A DNA stretch of 64,000 nt from Sphingomonadales bacterium (GCA_004173185.1 SEFZ01000018.1:28385-92384); one strand, 5' to 3'; shown: positions 28,199 through 36,973, counted from the first letter of the stretch. Notes: a model not told the origin generated them from the letters alone. Program-made: numbers and translations.

Positions 28199-29422
28199 TC
28201 AGGATGGCAGCAGTTCCTTGAGCGGAATTGCGACATCGGCCAGTTGCTCGGGCGTTGCACGCAGGCCGGCAGTGACGATCATGCGACCTTGCACATAATC
28301 CTTGGTCGCATTGACGCAGTCGATCGCAACCACCTTGCCCCCCTTGAGATAAACGACCGAGAAGCTGCGCGTCGCAGGATCGCCGCGCAGGACCGCCTGA
28401 TCATGCCCGGCCGATAGCCCAGCGGTTTGCAGCTTGAGGTCATATTGGTTCGACCAGAACCAGGGGATGGTGTGATAATGGGCCTCGTCGCCGACGATGC
28501 CCTTCGCAACGACATTCGCCTGATCGTTGGCATTTTGAACTGATTCCAGCCGGATCACCGCGCCTTCCGCAAAGCCATTCTCATGCGCGGCGCAGTCGCC
28601 GATCGCATAAATATTGGGAAGGCTCGTCTTGCAGAGCCGATCGACAAGCACGCCATTGCCCCCCTCGGCGCCCGCCGCGATCAACGGTTCGACCGCCGGC
28701 ACGATGCCGATACCGACGATGACGAGATCGGCAGCAATCACCTCGCCATCGGCAAGCCGCACGCCCGTGACCTTCGTTTCGCCCTCGATCGAATCGACGC
28801 ACACGCCGAGCCGCAGATCGACGCCATGGTCACGATGTTCCTTTTCGTAGAAGCGCGAGAGGTCGGGACCCGCAACGCGTGCGAGCACGCGATCGAGCGC
28901 CTCGAGCAGCACGACCTTCTTGCCCGCCTTGGTCAGCACTGCAGCCGCTTCGAGGCCGATATAGCCGCCGCCGATCACGACGATCTGACCCGCGGTTTCC
29001 GACGCCGCCTTCATCGCATCGGCATCGGCGCGCGTGCGCACGCCCTGCACACCCGGCAGGTCGCCGCCCGGGATCGGCAGCATCCGCGGCGCACCGCCGG
29101 TCGCCCAGACAAGCTTGCCATAGCCGATCGTCTCGCCGCCATCGGTGGTGATGCTGTGGCCCACCGGATCGACAGTCACGACACGCTTGCCGAGCAGCAT
29201 CCTTACTTCGCGCTCATCCCAATATTTTGCGGGCCGCAGCTGGATGCGTTCGAATTCCTTCTCGCCCGCGAAATATTCCTTCGACAGCGGCGGGCGCTCA
29301 TAGGGCAGCTCAGGTTCGTCGCCGATGATCGCTATCGACCCCATGAACTTCTGGGTGCGCAACATCACTGCCACCTGCGCCCCGCCGTGCCCTGCACCCA
29401 CGATTACGACGTCAAACTTCAT
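28199..29422 (-). CDS. FAD-dependent NAD(P)H-ferredoxin reductase
   Basis: A 407-aa pyridine-nucleotide-disulphide-fold flavoprotein of the putidaredoxin/rubredoxin reductase type. The FAD-binding motif [10 protein letters not shown] is at 6-15, a second nucleotide motif [13 protein letters not shown] lies near 148-160, and the FAD motif YAIGDCA near 271-277. It would pass electrons from NAD(P)H to a ferredoxin serving the P450 at 25594 or a dioxygenase. It sits minus strand between a LysR gene and the acyl-CoA dehydrogenase, with a 101-bp gap downstream of the latter. No ferredoxin gene is next to it. Confidence 0.9.
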   Translation of the reverse strand: MKFDVVIVGAGHGGAQVAVMLRTQKFMGSIAIIGDEPELPYERPPLSKEYFAGEKEFERIQLRPAKYWDEREVRMLLGKRVVTVDPVGHSITTDGGETIGYGKLVWATGGAPRMLPIPGGDLPGVQGVRTRADADAMKAASETAGQIVVIGGGYIGLEAAAVLTKAGKKVVLLEALDRVLARVAGPDLSRFYEKEHRDHGVDLRLGVCVDSIEGETKVTGVRLADGEVIAADLVIVGIGIVPAVEPLIAAGAEGGNGVLVDRLCKTSLPNIYAIGDCAAHENGFAEGAVIRLESVQNANDQANVVAKGIVGDEAHYHTIPWFWSNQYDLKLQTAGLSAGHDQAVLRGDPATRSFSVVYLKGGKVVAIDCVNATKDYVQGRMIVTAGLRATPEQLADVAIPLKELLPS

Positions 29423-29523
29423 GAGGCGCTTCCCGTCCAGGCAAGGACGTCGCCGACGGCGACCCGCAACACGGGCGCCCGCCGGTTGCGCCCAAGAGAC
29501 GCGTGGCCCGCCGCCACGTCATG

Positions 29524-30807
29524 TCAGGCGATCGCGGCAAGCCGATCGCCGTAGAGTTCCAGCGCCCGCCCTTCTTGCACGTGGCGAAGATAGTCCGGGA
29601 ACATGGCGTTCGTCGGGCTGTACTGTTTCAGCACTTCGCGGGCCACGACCATCTTGTGGACTTCGGTCGGCCCATCGGCCAGGCCGACCAGATAGGAATT
29701 AATCAAGGCATCCGTGAATGGGGCCTCGGTCGAAAGGCCAAGTGATCCGTGCAAGTGCAGCGCGCGCTCGGCAATATCGTGAAGAACCTTGGGCATCGTG
29801 GCTTTCACCGCCGAGACATGGAGCCGCACATCCTTCCAATTCCTGCTCTGGTCGGCCAACCAGGCAGCTTCGAGCACGAGCAGTCGGAACTGGCGGATTT
29901 GAATCCACATGTCCGCGATCTTTTCCTGCACCATTTGTTTCTTTGCGAGCTGTTCGCCCTTGGTGAAACGTGAAAGCACTCTTTCGCATGTCATTTCGAA
30001 GCATTTCGTCGCCTCGGCGAGCGTCCGCATCGCATGGTGCATACGCCCACCGCTCAGCCGGACCTGTGCTACGACGAAGGCGTCCCCCTGATCGCCGAGC
30101 ATCTGATCGACAGGGACGCGCACATTGGTCCAGCGCACATGCCCATGGGTATAGCGTTTCTCGCCATAAAAGCCGTAATCACGCACGATTTCAATCCCCG
30201 GCGCATCGGCGGGAACAATGAACATCGAGGCGCGCTTGTAGGGATCGGATGCGTCGGGGTCGGTGACCGCCATGACGATGTAGAAGCTGGCGAAGCAGGC
30301 GTTCGACGCAAACCATTTCTCGCCATTGAGCACCCACTCATCGCCGTCGCGTACCGCGGTCATTTCAAAGGCTAGCGGATCGGCACCCCCTTGGGGCTCT
30401 GTGATACTAAAACAGGATATAATCTCGTTCGCGAGCAGTGGCTCAAGCCATTTCTTCTTCTGTTCCGGCGTGCCGTAATGCGCGAGGATTTCAGAATTTC
30501 CGGTGTCGGGGGCCTGCGTGCCGAACACAATCGGTCCGAAGCGCGACCGACCGAATTGCTCGTTCATCAGGGCTAGCTTGAGCTGGCCATAGCCTTTGCC
30601 CCCCAGTTCCGGGCCAAGGTGGCAGGCCCACAGTCCGCGGTCCCTGACACGCTGCTGGAGAGGCCGCACGAGTAGAACGAAGGCCGGATCGCGAATATCG
30701 TAGTGGCTTCCCAAGATGTGATCGAGCGGTTCGACCTCGTCGCGCACAAAAGCTGAAATCCAGTCCAGTTCCTTCTGAAAATCCGGTTCGGTCGAAAAGC
30801 TCCACAT
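29524..30807 (-). CDS. Acyl-CoA dehydrogenase (ACAD10/11-like)
   Basis: A 427-aa flavoprotein. The FAD/substrate signature is FSITEPQGGADPLAFEM near 158-174, ANACFASFYIVMAV follows, and the C-terminal helical domain ends with LADGPTEVHKMVVAREVLK. The residue order (TEPQGGADP, DGPTEVHK) is of the ACAD10/11 branch rather than short-chain ACADs. In that branch the enzyme removes phosphate from a phospho-acyl-CoA made by an APH-fold kinase, and three such kinases are in the cluster. The start at 30807 follows AGGAGG at 9 nt. It is divergent from LysR 2 (start about 30900). Confidence 0.9.
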   Translation of the reverse strand: MWSFSTEPDFQKELDWISAFVRDEVEPLDHILGSHYDIRDPAFVLLVRPLQQRVRDRGLWACHLGPELGGKGYGQLKLALMNEQFGRSRFGPIVFGTQAPDTGNSEILAHYGTPEQKKKWLEPLLANEIISCFSITEPQGGADPLAFEMTAVRDGDEWVLNGEKWFASNACFASFYIVMAVTDPDASDPYKRASMFIVPADAPGIEIVRDYGFYGEKRYTHGHVRWTNVRVPVDQMLGDQGDAFVVAQVRLSGGRMHHAMRTLAEATKCFEMTCERVLSRFTKGEQLAKKQMVQEKIADMWIQIRQFRLLVLEAAWLADQSRNWKDVRLHVSAVKATMPKVLHDIAERALHLHGSLGLSTEAPFTDALINSYLVGLADGPTEVHKMVVAREVLKQYSPTNAMFPDYLRHVQEGRALELYGDRLAAIA

Positions 30808-30899
30808 TGATAAGATCCTCCTTTGCTTAGAGCGTAGCAATGTCAGTTTTCCGAAGTCCAATTGCGAAATTTGCGAATCTTGGTAGGATTTGGTTATGG

Positions 30900-31796
30900 A
30901 TGGTAATGGATCTTGAAGCCCGCCCGTACCGCGCGTTCGTGAAGGTCGCGGAAACCGGCTCTTTCACGCGCGCCGCAGAACTGCTGCACGTGAGCCAGCC
31001 CGCGCTCTCGGCGCAGATCCGCGAGTTGGAGCGCCGTCTCGGATTTGCTTTGTTCGACCGGCACAGTCGCAGGGTGAGCCTGACGGCTGACGGGCACATT
31101 TTCATCGACCGCGCCAAGCGGCTGATCATCGAAACGGAATGGCTCAATCAATCCGCCCGCGAAATCCGCGATAACAGGCTCAGGATCGGCACCGCGCACC
31201 ATAGCGGGACCTTCGCCCTACGCCGGACACTGATCGAAGAATTCATTCGCGCCAATCCCGGGATCCCTCTCGCCGTCTCATCGCGAACGCATGCGCAGCT
31301 CTTCGAGGATCTTCGGACCGGCGTCATCGACGTCGCCATCACGCTGGAGCTCGTTGACGGCGACCACTCGGCCGTCGAACCGAAAGAAGTCGGCTTCGAT
31401 CGCTATGCCGTTGAGCAACGGGCCATAGGCTTCGCATTGCCCGAGGATCATACTCTCGCGAGGTGCGCGACGGACGCCACCATGGTTTCGGGCGCGCAGA
31501 TCGCAACCATTTCGCGCGTTCATGGCATCGCCCTTGCGGAAGCAGTCGCGCGCCGGATCACGGATCTGGGGGCCGCCCTCGTCTACCCCCCCGAAGGAGA
31601 TGCCCAATCGCTCGTTCGCTATGCCGAGGTGATGGGTCTCATCGCGATCGACCTCGGGTGGCTGGACGGTTTACCGGGGCGAATGGCGCCGGTCGCTTGC
31701 CCCGGTCTTGGCCTCGCGACACAACTCGAGCTGATAACGTTCGGAACGCAACGGACAGCGGCACAGGATTTCTTGTCTTTCGCCCATTCGCAGTAG
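30900..31796 (+). CDS. LysR-type regulator 2
   Basis: About 298 aa with a standard N-terminal HTH (FTRAAELLHVSQPALSAQIR and LFDRHSRRVSLTADG) and a sensor domain. The start is uncertain: ATGs at 30900 and 30906 precede the conserved DLEARPYRAF segment; an upstream ATG at 30840 would overlap the divergent promoter. AGGA lies 12 bp before 30900. It is placed head-to-head with the acyl-CoA dehydrogenase and probably controls it and the ferredoxin reductase. Its 3' end overlaps a possible small minus-strand gene. Confidence 0.87.
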   Translation: MVMDLEARPYRAFVKVAETGSFTRAAELLHVSQPALSAQIRELERRLGFALFDRHSRRVSLTADGHIFIDRAKRLIIETEWLNQSAREIRDNRLRIGTAHHSGTFALRRTLIEEFIRANPGIPLAVSSRTHAQLFEDLRTGVIDVAITLELVDGDHSAVEPKEVGFDRYAVEQRAIGFALPEDHTLARCATDATMVSGAQIATISRVHGIALAEAVARRITDLGAALVYPPEGDAQSLVRYAEVMGLIAIDLGWLDGLPGRMAPVACPGLGLATQLELITFGTQRTAAQDFLSFAHSQ

Positions 31797-31964
31797 GGAA
31801 TCGTTCGGTGTCACGATGAATCTTCGCCGCCTATCATCGACGCCTAAGGCCGCCTTGTCCCTTAGGTCGAGCCGGTCTGTGATGCATTCATCGCAGAGAG
31901 GCGCCCCATCCATTCGCCGGACGAGCGCCTCGACACTTTCCGCAATGGTAGAGCCTCTAGCCAT
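31671..31964 (-). CDS. Small hypothetical protein with a CDEC motif
   Basis: A 97-aa open frame. Its N-terminal part (VEALVRRMDGAPLCDECITD, about 11-30) looks like a small two-Cys motif protein found in sphingomonads. The C-terminal half overlaps the end of LysR 2 by about 125 bp on the opposite strand and lacks the second Cys pair I would expect, though CRC occurs near 68-70. It could be a truncated or shifted copy of such a gene. Reality is uncertain; no function is proposed. Confidence 0.4.
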   Translation of the reverse strand: MARGSTIAESVEALVRRMDGAPLCDECITDRLDLRDKAALGVDDRRRRFIVTPNDSLLRMGERQEILCRCPLRSERYQLELCREAKTGASDRRHSPR

Positions 31965-32089
31965 TGGGCGGCTGTAGAGAGGGATCGAGATTCTGGAAAT
32001 TCACCGATTTCCGAGCATGAAATCTGACCGATCGCGAGAACACCGCAATCCCGCCAGATCAGTTTTGGGGTCTGTGCTATTCTCCCGGC

Positions 32090-32312
32090 ATGACGCCCGG
32101 CCTAGAACGAGCCGCCCGCGCACTTTGCGAGTTGGATGCAAATCCGCCCGATGTGGCAAGATTATCTGCCGGAGGCCCGGGCCGCGATCATGGTTCTTCG
32201 CGAACCCGACATGACGATGAGCGGCGGCGCCGCGCTAAAGGTCGGTCACATTGGCAAAGATGAAGTCGGAAGAATTTATCGAGCCACGATCGATGCCGCC
32301 TTGGTCGACTGA
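32090..32312 (+). pseudogene. Frameshifted copy of the 81-aa protein gene at 37472
   Basis: From ATG 32090 the frame gives MTPGLERAARALCELDANPP, matching the start of the intact 81-aa protein at 37472 (MTTGLERVARALCELDANPP). About 23 bp are then missing and the similarity resumes in another frame at 32151 (MWQDYLPEARAAIMVLREPD) through to TGA 32310-32312. The gene is therefore broken by a small deletion unless the 53-aa downstream frame is expressed alone. Function of the family is unknown. Confidence 0.8.
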
Positions 32313-32493
32313 CCGCCGACCGCAGGCGAACGAAGCGGTGGGAATAAGCAGAACTGGCCGGAAGCTGACTGACTGCTTTAGAGCGCCATCCTGGAACTGC
32401 AGACATTGAAATCGGGTGCGCGGCTACCGACCGCACAACATTTCCGACCAGACGACCACTGGGAAGACGAACAAGGGGAAGCCCAGCCTCCGC

Positions 32494-33291
32494 TCAACAG
32501 CCGGTGTCCTTGAGAAAATTCGGAATCGCTCGGGCTATCGCATCAAGGTGATCGGTATGTGGGACTGACCGGGGCCACGGCTGCCCGATCCTTTCGAGAA
32601 TTGCTTGCGATCGGCGCAGCGGCTCGCACGCGCCAGCATTGTCTTGCTGCCTTTGGCGAACCAGTCCTTCGCAAAAATAGCTCATTGCGCTCGTCGCATC
32701 GTCATAGATCGCGATATTTGTGTCGAACCGGCCGCAAACTGCGGACATGTCCTTGATCACCGGGCTGCGAGCCGGGTCGCCCAGAGGTATCTTTTTCAAG
32801 GCGGTGTCCAGTTCGAGCATCCGGGCTAACTGATCGCCGATTTGATTGTACGCGGTTCTGATTTGCTCCTCGCGTGAGGGCGGCGCCGGGTTGGCCGTGT
32901 TGCGGCATACATCTCGGGGGTCGATGCTATCGAGAAGGCTGCGATAGTCGATCTGCGCATACACACGGCATGCGCTTTCTATATCCCCCAGCTTGACCTG
33001 CGCGTCGGCATAGCACGGCAGGCTGAATTCCGAGGCTGCCTTGTTGGTTTCTTCGCCCATGAATGGAGAGGAATAGAGGTGCTCGTTGAGGTCGCCGCAG
33101 TTTTCTCGCGCCTTGACCCAGTTGCCGTTGTGAAGCCCCTCGCCCCCACTTTCGAGAAGACGGCGCACGATCGCCTGATCGGCCCGCATCGTTTCCGCAT
33201 CCTCATAGGTACCGTATCGGTCATCCTCCTGCGCGAAGCCTGCGGCTGCCAAGCTGAAGACGGTGACCAAGGCGATTAAAAGTCGAAGCAT
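32494..33291 (-). CDS. Hypothetical secreted protein
   Basis: A 265-aa protein with a clear signal peptide (MLRLLIALVTVFSLAAAGFAQ, cleavage near residue 20). The helix-rich body has six to seven cysteines (for example NCGDL, LPCYAD, SACRVY, DVCRNT, AVCGRF, YFCEG, GACEP), consistent with a periplasmic TPR-like or Sel1-like fold with disulphides. The rhythm of small residues suggests tetratricopeptide-like helices but no exact repeat was fixed. It stands alone on the minus strand between the pseudogene and a terminator-bearing intergenic region. Confidence 0.7.
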   Translation of the reverse strand: MLRLLIALVTVFSLAAAGFAQEDDRYGTYEDAETMRADQAIVRRLLESGGEGLHNGNWVKARENCGDLNEHLYSSPFMGEETNKAASEFSLPCYADAQVKLGDIESACRVYAQIDYRSLLDSIDPRDVCRNTANPAPPSREEQIRTAYNQIGDQLARMLELDTALKKIPLGDPARSPVIKDMSAVCGRFDTNIAIYDDATSAMSYFCEGLVRQRQQDNAGACEPLRRSQAILERIGQPWPRSVPHTDHLDAIARAIPNFLKDTGC

Positions 33292-33640
33292 CTAAGGTCC
33301 TAAAGTCATGCGGGTTATCGACAAAAAAGGTCACGTTGCCTTCGAAATTTAGGGTTTCTGACCATTCGCCCATGTGGTTGCAGAAGATCGGAGGGTCGAC
33401 AATCCTCCTCTTTCACTTCCTGTGCCTCCATATCGACGACGCTGTACATTTGGCGCTGCCGTACAATTATCGCCTGCCCTCCGCCGCTATCCGCCTCGTG
33501 CGACCCAAGGAGAGCTCTTCCTTTCAGGAAACCAGAGCTTTTTCATCTGACGCCCGCCCGGTTTCGAGCGGACGGGCGTCTTTTTTCGCGTTCCCTGCTC
33601 CTTGCATCCGCGATCATCGGCGCGGCGCCCGCAGACCCGA
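33292..33640. other. 349-bp intergenic region with two hairpins, possible small RNA
   Basis: No protein with family features is seen. Two hairpins end in T-runs: AGCTCT...AGAGCT with inner TTCC/GGAA at 33513-33539 followed by TTTTT, and the strong one at 33549-33586. Two consecutive plus-strand terminator-like hairpins with no coding gene upstream would fit a small RNA transcribed from about 33300-33400, but no promoter was identified. Confidence 0.35.
33549..33586 (+). terminator. Strong Rho-independent terminator
   Basis: GACGCCCGCCCG, an 8-nt loop (GTTTCGAG), CGGACGGGCGTC and a run of six T: a 12-bp stem with one mismatch. The polarity is plus strand, yet no plus-strand gene lies upstream within 1.7 kb except the broken copy at 32090. 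Confidence 0.8.
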
Positions 33641-34330
33641 TCAGATTCTCGCGGCCCAGTCTGCAAATGCGGGGATAAAGGCCAAAGGCGGTGATAGCGG
33701 ACCGATCAAGGTCGCAACGCTGGCGCCCCACCACCAGGCAGGGTGAACCCTGCCCCGGTTACGGCGATCCTGCACCATACCCCACGCCGAAAGCGCGAGC
33801 ACACAGGCAGATATAGCGATGAGGCCAGCTGGTCCCAGCAGATCCATTGGCAGGATGCGCGCCCAGGCCGGACCGGTCAGCAGAATCGTTGCCGATGTCA
33901 TCAACCGGCTATGCCACGCCATTTCACGCCGAAACACCAATGCCGCCGCGACGAGGCCAAGAAATCCGCTCACGGTTAGAATATTGATCATCATGAAAAT
34001 ATTGGCCGGCGCCATTCGTCCTGCCGATATGGCCGATACCGTGATCCACAACCCGCTGACACCCATTGCAACTGCCAAGACGGTCATCGCCCATCCAAGT
34101 TTGCGATGGGTCATCCGGTTTCCGCGGGCCACGAGCGACGGCTGGACGACGGCCAGTATACTCCAGGCGATGAACAGCAACGCATGAATATAGAGGATTG
34201 GCGACAGCGCACTGCTGTCGACGTGACCCAGCGCCGCGTTCAGACCGAAGCCGGTGATATTGATTCCCAGACATAGCGCCGCAATGCGGACATATATACG
34301 GGTGTCTAAGCCGTGCGTGGGTGCGTGCAT
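33641..34330 (-). CDS. Hypothetical six-helix membrane protein
   Basis: A 229-aa protein with about six hydrophobic segments (near 16-34, 45-63, 79-99, 110-128, 141-158 and 166-184). A conserved-looking HRKLGWAMTVLAV segment and His residues near membrane edges (HALLF, MAWHSRL) are reminiscent of small heme or DUF2306-like membrane proteins; that likeness is weak. It is minus strand, 82 bp upstream of nothing obvious and 83 bp after the esterase start side, and may be co-transcribed with the esterase at 34413. Function unknown. Confidence 0.6.
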   Translation of the reverse strand: MHAPTHGLDTRIYVRIAALCLGINITGFGLNAALGHVDSSALSPILYIHALLFIAWSILAVVQPSLVARGNRMTHRKLGWAMTVLAVAMGVSGLWITVSAISAGRMAPANIFMMINILTVSGFLGLVAAALVFRREMAWHSRLMTSATILLTGPAWARILPMDLLGPAGLIAISACVLALSAWGMVQDRRNRGRVHPAWWWGASVATLIGPLSPPLAFIPAFADWAARI

Positions 34331-34412
34331 TAGGGTCTCCAGGGCGCGCCGACGCGACGAGATATCAGGCGGAATTTCTCCGGCGGCGCGCCGGCGCTGT
34401 TGGAGGCGAGCA

Positions 34413-35297
34413 TCAAGGTGCGGGCGCCGCGAATGCGCGGGTTGCGATGAAGTCGATGACCTTGTCGCCGACCTCCGTGCCCGGCGTCACGACGTCGAAA
34501 TGATCCAATGTGCCCTGCAGCGTCTCGACTTGGTCTCCCGCTTTCCGGGCAGCTTCTGCATAGGGTGCCATAAATGGCGCGAAGGCACCCATCACCAGCA
34601 ACTGCTTCATGCCGAGCGGCAGATGACCGGGTGGCGAAGCCAGTCCATATTCGGCCGCGCGAACGTCAGGGCTGCCACCCATGAGCTCGGTTATGACCGG
34701 CCGGCCGCACACTTGCTTATCGACGCCGATGAAAGGCGCGAGCGCAGCCGGACCGTCGATCTGCACCACAGAGACCGGAGTAACCCGCGGCTTGTAGGCC
34801 GAGCCGAGCTTGCCGCGCGAGGCGCCCCACAACGCCAGATGCGCGCCCGCGGAATGGCCAACAATCGTGACGCGCGTCAGATCGAGCGGATAGTCCTTTG
34901 CGAGAGAGGCGACATAGTCGATGCCGGCGCCGACGTCGTCGAAGGTGCCCGGCCAGCCGGCGCCAGGATCGCCCAAGCGGCGATACTCGATGTTCCAGGT
35001 GGCGATCCCCCGACGGGTCAATGCCTCGGACACCGCCGCGGTCCCCGCCATCGTGTCGTAGGATGAAGTCCAGCAGCCGCCATGGACAACGACCGCCACA
35101 GGGAACGGCCCTTTCCCGGAAGGAAGCCGCAATTGGCCGCTTCGCAGGTCATCGGCGCCGTAGCGCAGGATCGCGGTCGGCGCGGAGGCACGGCTCGCGA
35201 CCTCTTTATATTTTTGTTCGGATGTCTGCTGCGCGCTCGCCGGAGCGAGAAGCAGCAGCGAAATTGCGCTGACGGCGGTAAGGCTTCGAATGATCAT
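34413..35297 (-). CDS. Secreted alpha/beta hydrolase (esterase-like)
   Basis: A 294-aa protein with a signal peptide ending near PASAQ (about residue 22). It has the oxyanion segment VVHGGCW, the nucleophile elbow VGHSAGAH (Ser in GHSAG), and a candidate His late in TLDHFDVV. The pattern fits the BD-FAE/esterase-lipase family that acts on small esters or acetylated substrates. The ATG at 35297 follows GGGAG; an ATG 12 bp earlier is possible. It is likely periplasmic. The link to the catabolic cluster is unknown. Confidence 0.82.
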   Translation of the reverse strand: MIIRSLTAVSAISLLLLAPASAQQTSEQKYKEVASRASAPTAILRYGADDLRSGQLRLPSGKGPFPVAVVVHGGCWTSSYDTMAGTAAVSEALTRRGIATWNIEYRRLGDPGAGWPGTFDDVGAGIDYVASLAKDYPLDLTRVTIVGHSAGAHLALWGASRGKLGSAYKPRVTPVSVVQIDGPAALAPFIGVDKQVCGRPVITELMGGSPDVRAAEYGLASPPGHLPLGMKQLLVMGAFAPFMAPYAEAARKAGDQVETLQGTLDHFDVVTPGTEVGDKVIDFIATRAFAAPAP

Positions 35298-35650
35298 GTC
35301 GGCTCCCACAGGCTATGTGCGACCCCATGGATTCCCTCCGACTTTGAAGACGGTAGCGCCGCGCGGCAAGCGGAATCTCGGCCTGCGCTCGCGGCGTCTC
35401 CACGCTCGGGCACCGCGTGTTCGCCTGAGCACACATGCCGGGTACCACAATGACGTGAGCCGAACTTAAATCGAAGATTGCCGACGCCCGCACGTTGCCC
35501 GGGAACAGCGTTGATCGACCCGAGCCAGAGATTCAGTTCGATTGCGACGCGCGCAAACAGGGCGGGTGACTAGATTGATAGACAGCACAGGGAAATGGGA
35601 CCTTTCGACCAGATCACGCGTTAGTCGGTTTCTTAATCAAAGGAAGAATC
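35298..35650. other. 353-bp intergenic region
   Basis: It separates the minus-strand esterase from the plus-strand 56-aa gene. No coding frame with family features is visible. The last 30 bp carry the AAAGGAAGA ribosome-binding site for the small gene. Confidence 0.5.
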
Positions 35651-35821
35651 ATGATCAAACTCGCTGCCCTAGGGGCACTCGGCTATGCCGGGTACAAATA
35701 TTATCAGAAGAGCTTCGGCCAACGCGCGCGCCGTGACGCTCAAATACCGTCCTACGCGACTGCGACTGGGCAACGGAGCGACAATGCCACCATTCAGCCG
35801 GCCCGTCCTTTCGCGAGCTGA
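35651..35821 (+). CDS. Small hypothetical protein with N-terminal hydrophobic segment
   Basis: A 56-aa protein too short for the usual gene-length cutoff. ATG 35651 follows AAAGGAAGAATC. The first 15 residues (MIKLAALGALGYAGYKYYQK) are a short hydrophobic GxxxG-like stretch, then a charged or disordered tail. Small proteins of this shape occur in sphingomonads; function unknown. A textbook terminator starts 32 bp after its stop, supporting a single-gene transcript. Confidence 0.65.
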   Translation: MIKLAALGALGYAGYKYYQKSFGQRARRDAQIPSYATATGQRSDNATIQPARPFAS

Positions 35822-35852
35822 CGCCCCCCTTACTAAAATGAACAGCTTTCAT

Positions 35853-35875
35853 CCCCCGCTTCGGCGGGGGTTTTT
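35853..35875 (+). terminator. Rho-independent terminator after the 56-aa gene
   Basis: CCCCCGC, tetraloop TTCG, GCGGGGG, then TTTTT. It is a perfect 7-bp GC stem with T-run 32 bp past the stop of the small gene at 35651. Confidence 0.9.
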
Positions 35876-35983
35876 GTTCTTGGAAGAGAATAGAAAGAGC
35901 GAGGCGACATCGTCCCGTCCCGTCGCGCCGCTGCCGGTTTCGCTCGGTGTGTTGGCTGATCGGCAGCGCAGCGAGTCACTCGT

Positions 35984-36466
35984 CTATCGCTCGGCAGACT
36001 TGAGGCGCGACACCACATCCTCGTCGCGGATACGGCGCCAGCGCGCCTCGACGAAGCTGTGCACACCGAACAAGAACAGACCCGCAGCAACGAGCAGAAA
36101 GAGCCATTTGTTCTCGGTAAGCGAAGACAGTGCATCGCCGAGAGCCTTGACCTCGCCTGCCGATCCGAACCATCCCGCCTTGACGAGCGAGATGCCGATC
36201 ACTGCGAACACCACGGCGCGGGCCGCGAGACCGGCGCGTCCGAAGGGGACGACCCATGACGGCGCTCCGGGCGCAAGAACGCGCATGAACTCGGTTGACC
36301 AAGCCTTGGTCGCCTGATGAGCCGCCGCCGCGACAAAGGCGACACCAATCAAGCCGAGCAGGGTGCCGCCCAGCGGTCGCCCGAGCGGGCGGCCCTTTTT
36401 TTGTCTATTCACCGTAAAAATTCGAGCCCGGGAACGCAGCACCGCCTCACGGGTTCGGTCAGCCAT
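35984..36466 (-). pseudogene. 5'-truncated DUF1206-family membrane protein
   Basis: The frame reads 160 aa, but only about residue 30 to 155 looks like a DUF1206 protein: PLGGTLLGLIGVAFVAAAAH, then VPFGRAGLAARAVVFAVIG, then the last TM pair LFLLVAAGLFLFGVHSF. Full-length members have three such units in about 250-280 aa, so roughly the first half is missing. The N-terminal 29 residues come from sequence that carries a plus-strand terminator, so they are probably not the native start. It is likely a truncated remnant; expression is uncertain. Its start codon overlaps the start of the plus-strand gene at 36465 in the palindrome CATG. Confidence 0.6.
36375..36402 (+). terminator. Terminator-like hairpin within the truncated gene
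   Basis: GGTCGCCCG, AG, CGGGCGGCC and a C then seven T form a stem with one mismatch and a strong T-run. It lies in plus orientation just before the gene at 36465 and marks the place where the DUF1206 sequence stops making family sense. Confidence 0.55.
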
Positions 36467-36707
36467 GCCGATTTACTATTTCAACGTCCATCAGGACAAT
36501 GTGCTGAAAATTATCGACAAGGAAGGGGCTGAATTGAGCGATCTACGCGCGGCAATCGCCTTCGCGGTGCTTAGCGCCCGCTCGCATGCGGCGGACGATG
36601 TGCTGCGCGGCAAGCTCAGATCGGATGATCGGATCGAGATTGTCGACGCGAAGGGCAGCGCGTTGCACAGGGTCCGCTTCGACGAAGCCATCGGGCTTTG
36701 CTCTTAA
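36465..36707 (+). CDS. DUF6894-like small protein
   Basis: An 80-aa protein starting MPIYYFNVHQDNVLKIIDKE. The first-strand pattern YYFNV, the following acidic D-x-E-G (KEGAEL) and the AxxFAxxxAR helix match the small DUF6894 family common in rhizobial and sphingomonad genomes. Function of the family is unknown. No strong Shine-Dalgarno sequence precedes it. Confidence 0.65.
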   Translation: MPIYYFNVHQDNVLKIIDKEGAELSDLRAAIAFAVLSARSHAADDVLRGKLRSDDRIEIVDAKGSALHRVRFDEAIGLCS

Positions 36708-36973
36708 GGCTCTATCGCCTTCGGACCATCGAAACCGTTAAAAACGGCCGCGAGAGCACGCCCCGCTCATCCCGCGGGCATGATGCAGCCTTTGGCGATG
36801 CCGCGCGTAGCGATGCGGGGTTCAACCTGAAAGGCACCGTCATCGAAACGCCATTGATCATAACAGGCGGACTGGCCGCAATCGCTGTCGCGATGGCTGC
36901 GATAGTCGGAAAGCTGCGTACGAACTCACGTGAACTCAACCGAGCATTATGGAGTCAATGGCGCCGTGGCTAA
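36698..36973 (+). CDS. Putative small membrane protein (doubtful)
   Basis: A 91-aa open frame overlapping the DUF6894-like gene by 10 bp. Only residues 48-70 (VIETPLIITGGLAAIAVAMA) look like a plausible TM helix. The rest is basic and low in family features. It may be real from a downstream start near codon 48 or may be spurious. Confidence 0.25.
   Translation: MLLRLYRLRTIETVKNGRESTPRSSRGHDAAFGDAARSDAGFNLKGTVIETPLIITGGLAAIAVAMAAIVGKLRTNSRELNRALWSQWRRG

Noticed and set aside
33336..33746. 136-aa open frame on the plus strand
   Set aside because: It runs through two terminator hairpins and has no protein-like pattern.
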